Positions 1 to 4,277 of a stretch of DNA of 6,908 nucleotides are shown piece by piece. How positions within the stretch are numbered: position 1 is the first letter of the stretch; every line of letters starts with the position of its first letter. The notes beneath the pieces are model-generated. The model did not search any database and had not been told where the DNA came from. It saw nothing but the letters and a program-made list of their open reading frames with translations. The DNA is from Desulfosarcina sp. (GTDB lineage Bacteria; Desulfobacterota; Desulfobacteria; Desulfobacterales; Desulfosarcinaceae): positions 1 to 6,908 of the forward strand of contig DAOWNV010000150.1 in the NCBI GenBank assembly GCA_030642405.1. The letters run 5' to 3'. Position numbers and translations under genes: made by a program.

Positions 1-138
1 AGGATCGACCATGTGGGGCAAAAACAGGAACATGGCCAGATTCAAACCGCCGGCCAATAGTCCGGCCAAGAGCCAGGTGATCCAGGTGCGCCGGGTGAGG
101 ATGGTAAAGTAGTCATGTGGTTTGGTTCTTGCTGACAT
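1..138 (-). CDS. tonB: TonB-like energy transducer, N-terminal part only (runs off the left edge)
   Basis: Only the first 46 codons are in the window. Reading leftward from the ATG at 138, the peptide begins MSARTKPHDYF, then a short basic stretch (RR), then one hydrophobic segment at about residues 20-41 that ends before HMVDP. A short cytoplasmic tail followed by a single N-terminal membrane anchor is the topology of TonB. The gene begins 18 bases after the exbD stop, in the place where exbBD operons usually carry tonB. In that role it would pass proton-motive energy from ExbB/ExbD across the periplasm to an outer-membrane receptor. The Pro-rich linker and C-terminal domain that would prove the family are outside the window. 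The anchor shows no His in its hydrophobic core, unlike E. coli TonB (His20). The identification rests on position and topology, so it is moderate only; another single-pass protein is possible. Confidence 0.6.
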   Translation of the reverse strand, partial: MSARTKPHDYFTILTRRTWITWLLAGLLAGGLNLAMFLFLPHMVDP

Positions 139-156
139 GGTCCGTTATTCTCTCAA

Positions 157-576
157 TTACCCGCCCTGGGGCACGCTGGCGGCCAAAGAGACATTTTGTG
201 CCCCGGCCATACGGCATCCGTCCATGACCTGAATTGCTGTTCCTGTAGTGCTGGCCTTGTCGGCAACCACAACGATGGCTCCCTCCGGGTTTTCCGCCAG
301 AGCGCGTTCTACATTGGCCCGAACGGCGCGGGGGTCGATTTCCCGGTGGTCCATGAAGATGCGGTTTCTTTGATCGATAGCAATCAAGATCGTCGCCTTG
401 TTTTGCACTACCGCCGTGGACGCCGTGGGTCGACTTACATCGATTCCCGTCTCTTTCACGAAAGAGGCGGTGACCAGAAAAAAAATCAACAGGATAAAAA
501 CCATATCAATCAATGGAGCGATGTTCAGTTCCGTTGTCGAACGATTCTTGCGGCGTGCAGCGGAGATGTTCAGCAT
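157..576 (-). CDS. exbD: ExbD/TolR-family proton-channel subunit
   Basis: This 139-residue protein has the normal ExbD length. A basic cytoplasmic N-terminus (ARRKNR) is followed by the TELNIAPLIDMVFILLIFF signature and one membrane helix at about residues 19-38. Asp24 sits where E. coli ExbD has the essential proton-carrying Asp25. The remainder (about 40-139) is the periplasmic ExbD/TolR domain, with the typical run IVVVADKAS near residues 100-108. With ExbB it forms the motor that energises TonB. The ATG at 576 has an AGGA Shine-Dalgarno core a few bases upstream. Unlike the tight joints elsewhere in the operon, an 83-base repeat-bearing gap separates it from the exbB stop. TolR is the main alternative, but the adjacent TonB-like start and the cobalamin-switch leader favour ExbD. 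Confidence 0.92.
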   Translation of the reverse strand: MLNISAARRKNRSTTELNIAPLIDMVFILLIFFLVTASFVKETGIDVSRPTASTAVVQNKATILIAIDQRNRIFMDHREIDPRAVRANVERALAENPEGAIVVVADKASTTGTAIQVMDGCRMAGAQNVSLAASVPQGG

Positions 577-602
577 GGTTCTATTCCTGAAAAGAATTTA
601 GG

Positions 603-660
603 GTTCATTGGGTTCACTGTTCACTGTTTTTCTGATCAGTGATCATCACTCATCACTGTT
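603..660 (-). repeat. Degenerate GTGAACA-type heptamer repeats with a hairpin, in the exbB-exbD gap
   Basis: Read leftward, the gap contains GTGATGA twice in tandem (plus 644-657) and GTGAACA followed by GTGAACC (plus about 613-626), with an interrupted stretch between them and a further ATGAACCC copy. TGATCA also occurs twice, separated by one base (633-645). The arms CAGTGAT (637-643) and ATCACTG (652-658) can form a 7-bp stem with an 8-base loop. No T-run follows on either strand, so this is not an intrinsic terminator. It may be inert repeat DNA, or a stem at which the mRNA is processed. Confidence 0.6.
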
Positions 661-1271
661 CAAATCTGTCTCCTCAAGTAATATCCCGCCCCGGCCACAC
701 GTTGTTTCAAGTTTTGGACTCGCCGTTCCAAAAAGCCTTTCATGTACAAACCTGGAATGGCTACCAAAAGGCCGGTTTGCGTAGTGATCAGTGCCTCGGA
801 TATTCCGCCGGCCATTCCTTTGGCATTTCCCGTCCCGAAGGTCGAGAGGATATCAAAGGTGCCGATCATTCCCGTGACCGTTCCCAATAACCCTAACAGA
901 GGTGCTATAGCCGCCAGTGCTCCGATCAGAGCCAAGTGGTCGTTCAGCGATCGGTTAAGGGTCAATACCGTTTCATCCAGGATGAATCGGTCCAGTAGCC
1001 GGTCATTGCTGCGACGCTGTAAAAACCGTGCCACCAGCAAAGAGACGGCCCCCCGATAAATGTTAGGGTCGGGCAGTCGGTTATCGCGAATATGGTCCAG
1101 GGCTTTTGCAAGGGGCATGTTTTTCCGGTGCAGACGACGAAAAAACAGGGCCCGTTCCACGATCAGCAACCACATGACAAGGCTGACGGCGGCCAGTGGC
1201 ACCATGGCGATTCCACCGGCATCAATGTAAGCTTCCATCCGAAGGTAGTTTACGATCAACAGATCCATCAT
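660..1271 (-). CDS. exbB: Short ExbB: MotA/TolQ/ExbB-family proton-channel subunit
   Basis: This 203-residue protein shows the three-helix MotA/TolQ/ExbB plan. Helix 1 is at about residues 20-44, followed by a cytoplasmic loop (about 45-112). Helix 2 is at about 113-137 and carries APLLGLLGTVTGMI, and helix 3 at about 155-178 carries GGISEAL; Glu159 lies where E. coli ExbB has Glu176. It would form the pentameric pore that works with ExbD and TonB. The ATG at 1271 overlaps the stop of the preceding gene as ATGA, which suggests translational coupling; a second ATG follows immediately (1268), so the start may be one codon later. It is the second ExbB-type protein in the operon and lacks the secreted N-terminal half of its longer neighbour. 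TolQ is the alternative reading, judged less likely because no tol/pal genes are seen. Confidence 0.92.
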   Translation of the reverse strand: MMDLLIVNYLRMEAYIDAGGIAMVPLAAVSLVMWLLIVERALFFRRLHRKNMPLAKALDHIRDNRLPDPNIYRGAVSLLVARFLQRRSNDRLLDRFILDETVLTLNRSLNDHLALIGALAAIAPLLGLLGTVTGMIGTFDILSTFGTGNAKGMAGGISEALITTQTGLLVAIPGLYMKGFLERRVQNLKQRVAGAGYYLRRQI

Positions 1272-2734
1272 TTTGCTTCTCGGTTTTTGTGGATAATGTT
1301 GACCAGGGTCACCGCTTTTTCCTCCATTTCCCCGATGTTTTTTTCTACGGCACGGTTGAGAAGCGTCTGGGAAAGCATCAGGGGGATGGCCACCGAAAGG
1401 CCAAGCATGGTGGTGACGAGAGCTTCAGAAATTCCGCCGGACATCAGCCGTGGGTCCCCGGTTCCGTGCAGGGTGATGACGTGAAAGGTGTCGATCATAC
1501 CGGTGACTGTTCCCAGCAGCCCCAGCAGAGGGGCGATGGCGGCCAGCATTCCCAAGGTGGACAAGAACCGTTCCATGGGGGGGATCTCTTTCAAGATGGC
1601 TTCCTGAAGGGCGTTTTCCATCTCTTCACGTTGCATGTGACGACAATCCAGCCCGGCGCTGAGTACTCGGGCCACTGGTTTTTTCTTGTACCGTTTGCAT
1701 TCCTTTTCGCACTGTTGCCAATTGTTCTCGGCGGACCATTTTTCGATTCTGTGGGTGAGGTGATCGGCATCTAAATGTCTGCGTAGCAGGAAGATCACCC
1801 TTTCGATAACGATTAATACTCCTGCAACCAAAAGTATCAGGATGGGCCAGACAATCGGGCCGCCTTTGGGAATCTGTTTCCAAAGGATGAGCTCATGGGT
1901 TAGTTGCCGCAACGCTCCGCCCCGGGAAATGTCCATGGGTACGGCTTCGCTTTTTCCCGAAAGATAACGGGCAATCTGTTTTTGCATGCGGCCCGACGGT
2001 AGGCGGGAGAGAGCATAGAGTTTTTTCCCGCTCTCGGAATAGTTGCAAAACCCGACTTCATCGCCGATCCGATAGATAGCTGTAAACGGGCCTAAAAATA
2101 GAGTGTCGACTATACTTTCCCTGCCGGTCCGGTCAATAATGGTACTTTGGTGGATGGATACCTGGCCGGTCATGGCGATCTGGTCCAACAGCCCCTGGGC
2201 CAATGCCCTGACATCGTCCATGTCGGGGAAATGACTTTGCTGCGCAACCGAGTCCAGAAAGTTGACGGGATTTTCGTCCATTACGGTTTGCGGGTTCTGG
2301 ATGATCAATCCGTCCACATCCTTGGCGCTGACCCGGATGGCCCCGACTAGTTCATCGATCATCCTGTCGGTTTGTTTTAGCTTTTCGGTGAGTTGGGTCT
2401 CTTGCTGGTTAAGAACCCGGTCTTTTTTCAATAATATTTTACTCTCTTTTTCCAACCGGGTGTTAGCCGATTCAAGAGCGGTAATGGCTTTTTCCAGCGA
2501 TTTTCGTGCCTGCATGATTTGTTCACGGCTTTGCGCAGCCGCTTTTTCGGCATCGGCCTTCTCTTTCAAAGCATTTTCGATCAAGCCCTGCCTGGTTTCG
2601 CGTGCCTGAACTTGCAGGGCCCTCATATCCTGGGCATGTACGATGGGAGATAGGAGCCAGAAGAGAAGAAACAACGAAATCGTAGTTTGAAAGCGCATAT
2701 CCAAACGGTTGGGCTGATTCCATGGGTATTTCAT
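1268..2734 (-). CDS. Long ExbB-type channel protein with signal peptide, coiled coil and DUF3450-like periplasmic half
   Basis: Taken from the ATG at 2734 the protein has 488 residues, over twice the usual ExbB length. This start overlaps the upstream stop as ATGA and leaves a signal peptide (hydrophobic core about 18-31, likely cleavage after VHA at 34); a longer reading from 2848 would only add an overlap with the upstream gene. Residues about 38-135 are rich in E, K, Q and A and look like a coiled coil. Residues about 140-290 form a periplasmic domain whose LG-x-Y-x-GF-x-N pattern resembles the C-terminal half of the DUF3450 protein encoded just upstream. Membrane helices follow at about 293-317, 391-416 and 432-458, the last two with GLLGTVTGMI and GGISEAL (Glu437), typical of MotA/TolQ/ExbB. 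I infer a TonB-energising channel with a built-in periplasmic arm; the arm's purpose is unknown. Confidence 0.88.
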   Translation of the reverse strand: MKYPWNQPNRLDMRFQTTISLFLLFWLLSPIVHAQDMRALQVQARETRQGLIENALKEKADAEKAAAQSREQIMQARKSLEKAITALESANTRLEKESKILLKKDRVLNQQETQLTEKLKQTDRMIDELVGAIRVSAKDVDGLIIQNPQTVMDENPVNFLDSVAQQSHFPDMDDVRALAQGLLDQIAMTGQVSIHQSTIIDRTGRESIVDTLFLGPFTAIYRIGDEVGFCNYSESGKKLYALSRLPSGRMQKQIARYLSGKSEAVPMDISRGGALRQLTHELILWKQIPKGGPIVWPILILLVAGVLIVIERVIFLLRRHLDADHLTHRIEKWSAENNWQQCEKECKRYKKKPVARVLSAGLDCRHMQREEMENALQEAILKEIPPMERFLSTLGMLAAIAPLLGLLGTVTGMIDTFHVITLHGTGDPRLMSGGISEALVTTMLGLSVAIPLMLSQTLLNRAVEKNIGEMEEKAVTLVNIIHKNREAK

Positions 2735-3504
2735 TGGGACACCAGCCTTCCCATCGGCAGGGTGAGCAATTCCACCGGTTTTCGCTTGGCAGCAATATCG
2801 ACGGCCGATCGGATCGCCAGGTTGTTCTTTTGCAAAAGGGCTTCCCATGTGCCGGTGGCGACATTGTAAAACCCGCAGTGCTTTTGGTCCAGGCTCTGGT
2901 AAAAAAGGTTTATGCGTCCCAACCGGAAGATGTCCGCCAACAGGGTTTGGCCTTCCATGGGAATGGTTTCCTGATAGGTTTCGATGGTGAACCCGTATTC
3001 CGTTTCAATCAACAACGCTTCCATCACTTTTCGGTATTTTTCGCTGAGGGGAACGTCGGGGTCGTGGGCAAGACGGTCCAGTTTTTCGATCCGTTGGGTT
3101 CTTTCCGCCATAAGAAAGGGATAGCCCGTGGAGAGGCCGGATTTTAACTCCGTAATCAAATCAAGTACAAATGGCCCGATCTGGCTTGACATCTGTTCGA
3201 TATCGGCCAATTGTTTCTCTTTTTTAGCGATCCGTTTTTGTGTTGCTTCCACTTGATGATTCAGTTCTCCGACTTGTTGCTCAAGGTGCTTGTTTTCCAC
3301 TTCAAGTCGTTCATATTTTTCCTTCAACCTTTCGCGGTCGTCACGCCATTTTGCCTGGGCTTTTTGGGTTGCTTGCCGTGTGTCGATGGCCTGGCGTACT
3401 GGTCGTTCAATCCTTTTTTCGGTTTCACTGCTTATCGCAAACGGTTCTATAAGAAACAGGAAAACAATGAAAAGAAAAAGTATCCTGCGGATTTTTTTGT
3501 GCAT
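2731..3504 (-). CDS. DUF3450-family periplasmic coiled-coil protein, first gene of the TonB-energiser operon
   Basis: This 257-residue protein begins with a basic n-region (HKKIRR) and a hydrophobic core at about residues 9-24, so it is probably exported with cleavage near residue 26. Residues about 45-105 form a highly charged heptad-like coiled coil (many E, K, Q, R). The C-terminal part contains FRLGRINLFYQSLD and GFYNVATGTWEAL, the pattern I recognise from DUF3450, a family commonly found next to ExbB/ExbD/TonB genes. The start is firm: a full AGGAGG (plus 3512-3517) lies 7 bases before the ATG. Its stop overlaps the next start as ATGA. The molecular role of DUF3450 is not established; its place at the head of the operon and its likeness to the arm of the next protein suggest a periplasmic partner of the ExbB complex. 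Confidence 0.85.
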   Translation of the reverse strand: MHKKIRRILFLFIVFLFLIEPFAISSETEKRIERPVRQAIDTRQATQKAQAKWRDDRERLKEKYERLEVENKHLEQQVGELNHQVEATQKRIAKKEKQLADIEQMSSQIGPFVLDLITELKSGLSTGYPFLMAERTQRIEKLDRLAHDPDVPLSEKYRKVMEALLIETEYGFTIETYQETIPMEGQTLLADIFRLGRINLFYQSLDQKHCGFYNVATGTWEALLQKNNLAIRSAVDIAAKRKPVELLTLPMGRLVSQ

Positions 3505-3511
3505 GTACCGG

Positions 3512-3517
3512 CCTCCT
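3512..3517 (-). promoter_or_regulatory. Shine-Dalgarno site of the DUF3450 gene
   Basis: A complete AGGAGG read leftward, 7 bases before the ATG at 3504. It is the strongest ribosome site in the window and fixes this start. It lies more than 50 bases beyond the leftward terminator and no aptamer element obviously pairs with it. This fits control of the leftward operon by termination rather than by blocking translation. Confidence 0.8.
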
Positions 3518-3555
3518 GAACCGCCAACAATCAGTAAATTGGGATGTTTCGGGAA

Positions 3556-3570
3556 TGTTGGTTACCAACA
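3556..3570. repeat. 15-base palindrome directly after the leftward terminator
   Basis: The arms TGTTGGT and ACCAACA match perfectly around one central base. It abuts the T-run of the leftward terminator and lies about 40 bases before the AGGAGG site. In RNA it could form a 6-bp stem with a 3-base loop; in DNA it could be a small operator. The sequence alone does not decide between these. Confidence 0.55.
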
Positions 3571-3602
3571 AAAAAACCCGAACCGTGTAAACACGACCCA
3601 GG
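3570..3602 (-). terminator. Leftward intrinsic terminator, expression platform of the leftward cobalamin riboswitch
   Basis: Read leftward, CCTGGGTCGTG, loop TTTA, then CACGGTTCGGG and seven T residues. All 11 positions pair if four G-U wobbles are allowed (Watson-Crick at the other seven), and the T-run starts directly after the stem. It lies between the aptamer and the first gene, so ligand-dependent termination is the natural reading. A possible antiterminator strand lies at about 3648-3660 (CGAAACCGCGTGG read leftward), which could pair with the 3' arm with small bulges; that pairing is speculative. Confidence 0.75.
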
Positions 3603-3667
3603 ATATCCCTTTTTTATCCTCAGATAGAAGAAAAGGCTTCTAGCCGTCCACGCGGTTTCGACCTCAC

Positions 3668-3687
3668 TTTATTGCTCTTTATTGCTC
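3668..3687 (-). repeat. Perfect 10-base tandem duplication at the 3' edge of the leftward aptamer
   Basis: GAGCAATAAA, read leftward, occurs twice head to tail directly after the final CCTGA of the aptamer closing stem. It begins the linker to the terminator. It may be a replication-slippage event that lengthened the linker; no pairing partner is obvious. Confidence 0.7.
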
Positions 3688-3842
3688 AGGCAGGTCTTCT
3701 GACTTCCGGGGTCATCCTACCGGCTGCACCTTCCCGGTTTTTTTACCAGTGGCTTGCTGCAGCTTTCGTCCCCGATCACAGCGGCGGGTCCATCCCTGAT
3801 TCTCACAGGGTTCCCTTTTAAGCTCTTGATGAGCACCTGAAC
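3686..3842 (-). promoter_or_regulatory. Cobalamin riboswitch controlling the DUF3450-ExbB-ExbB-ExbD-TonB operon
   Basis: Read leftward, the conserved cobalamin-aptamer blocks appear in the right order: TTCAGGTGC at the 5' end (about 3834-3842), AAAAGGGAA (about 3811-3820), GCCGCTGT (about 3778-3785), GCCACTG (3747-3753), GGGAAGG (3729-3735), a GGTAGGAT-type loop (about 3715-3722), and the B12 box GTCAGAAGACCTGCC (3689-3703). The ends TCAGG and CCTGA close the outer stem. By family knowledge this binds adenosyl- or methylcobalamin and lowers expression downstream. The first downstream gene is the DUF3450 gene at 3504, with a terminator between, so this switch appears to govern the whole TonB-energiser operon. 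Confidence 0.92.
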
Positions 3843-3850
3843 GAGTCCGC

Positions 3851-3880
3851 ACTATAAAAGATTAGGATTTACGAAGTCAA
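3851..3880 (-). promoter_or_regulatory. Leftward sigma70-type promoter for the TonB-energiser operon
   Basis: Read leftward, TTGACT (plus 3875-3880) and TATAGT (plus 3851-3856) are separated by 18 bases; each matches the consensus at 5 of 6 positions. Transcription would start near 3844, directly at the 5' edge of the leftward cobalamin aptamer, as expected for a riboswitch leader. Confidence 0.6.
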
Positions 3881-3903
3881 GAAAAATTGCATTGGGAGAA
3901 TCA

Positions 3904-3930
3904 TTGACAATCACAACAATCTCTTGTAAT
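3904..3930 (+). promoter_or_regulatory. Rightward sigma70-type promoter for the btuCDF operon
   Basis: A perfect TTGACA (3904-3909) is followed by TGTAAT (3925-3930) with a short 15-base spacer; TAATCC two bases further gives a 17-base spacer but a weaker match. Either places the start near 3937-3939, at the 5' edge of the rightward aptamer. The -35 element is strong, the -10 choice uncertain. Only 23 bases separate the two -35 elements of the divergent promoters. Confidence 0.45.
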
Positions 3931-3940
3931 CCTCGCACCT

Positions 3941-4114
3941 AAGGTGCCGAAGTCGGCTTAATAGGGAATCCCGTTCAAACCGGGAGCGGTCCAGCCGCTG
4001 TAACTCCGTCCCTTTTTTTACAAAGGAACCCTTTCAGCATTTGTTGCCACTGTTTCTATTTATCGGAATGGGAAGGTCGCTGTCAGGGCGGGGGAGCCAG
4101 AAGACCTGCCTGAA
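3941..4114 (+). promoter_or_regulatory. Cobalamin riboswitch controlling the btuCDF operon
   Basis: Conserved blocks occur in order: AAGGTGCC at the 5' end (3941-3948), a GCCGAAGTCGGC stem, TTAATAGGGAA (3958-3968), GCCGCTGTAA (3994-4003), GCCACTG (4046-4052), GGGAAGG (4070-4076), and the B12 box AGCCAGAAGACCTGCC (4095-4110). It is longer than the leftward copy between the core and GCCACTG, and lacks the usual GTAGGAT-type loop before the B12 box, having CAGGGCGGG there. The 5' edge can also fold locally as GCACCT/AGGTGC (3935-3947). It precedes an intrinsic terminator and the B12 importer genes, so it should reduce their transcription when cobalamin is plentiful. Confidence 0.92.
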
Positions 4115-4165
4115 ATGAAACAGCAATACTTCCGGGTGGAAAGTAGAAGTTGCGACGAAGGTATA

Positions 4166-4194
4166 AAAGGGTTAGAAAACTGGTGCAGCCCTTT
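4166..4194 (+). promoter_or_regulatory. Candidate antiterminator stem of the btuCDF riboswitch
   Basis: AAAGGGTT (4166-4173) can pair with AGCCCTTT (4187-4194) over 8 positions including one G-U wobble, leaving a 13-base loop. The second strand is the 5' arm of the terminator that follows, so the two folds exclude each other. The expected logic is antiterminator without ligand, terminator with ligand. Confidence 0.55.
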
Positions 4195-4227
4195 GGATGA
4201 ATTCAACATCCAAAGGGCTTTTTTTTT
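4187..4227 (+). terminator. Rightward intrinsic terminator, expression platform of the btuCDF riboswitch
   Basis: AGCCCTTTGGATG (4187-4199) pairs perfectly over 13 bases with CATCCAAAGGGCT (4207-4219) around a 7-base loop, followed directly by a T-run to 4227. It lies between the aptamer and btuC and is the clearest terminator in the window. It also contains an in-frame ATG (4197) that extends the btuC reading frame but cannot sensibly be its start. Confidence 0.93.
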
Positions 4228-4228
4228 C

Positions 4229-4258
4229 GGAGGTCAAAAGGTGGAAGAACCTGATTAA
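4229..4258 (+). other. Strong ribosome site with a five-codon micro-ORF between terminator and btuC
   Basis: GGAGG (4229-4233) lies 7 bases before a GTG at 4241 that opens a five-codon frame (V-E-E-P-D) ending at TAA 4256-4258. It is out of frame with btuC, and no normal start codon in the btuC frame sits at the proper distance from this GGAGG. It may be chance, or a micro-ORF that affects translation of btuC 20-70 bases further on. No conservation evidence is available here. Confidence 0.3.
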
Positions 4259-4277
4259 AGAACAGGGGTTCAAAGTG

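Noticed and set aside
196..642. Plus-strand open frame opposite exbD
   Set aside because: It is antisense to a well-recognised ExbD, has no family resemblance, and runs through the repeat gap; a shadow frame.
637..658. Hairpin in the exbB-exbD gap as an intrinsic terminator
   Set aside because: Neither strand has a T-run after the 7-bp stem, and exbD and tonB continue in the same direction.
1196..1774. Plus-strand open frame opposite the 3' half of the long ExbB gene and the exbB start
   Set aside because: Composition rich in H, G and Q with no recognisable domain, antisense to two conserved channel proteins; a shadow frame.
2735..2848. Longer start for the long ExbB-type protein at 2848
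   Set aside because: It would overlap the DUF3450 gene by over 100 bases and put a non-hydrophobic 38-residue stretch before the signal peptide. The ATGA overlap at 2734 matches the other joints of the operon.
4197..4277. Upstream extension of the btuC reading frame to the ATG at 4197
   Set aside because: That ATG lies within the stem of the riboswitch terminator, and the next codons translate the stem and the T-run. The strong GGAGG nearby is out of position for it.
3505..4277. Possible CRISPR array, tRNA or insertion-sequence end in the intergenic region
   Set aside because: No spaced repeat series, no cloverleaf and no terminal inverted repeats with target duplication were seen. The two riboswitches, promoters and terminators account for nearly all of it.
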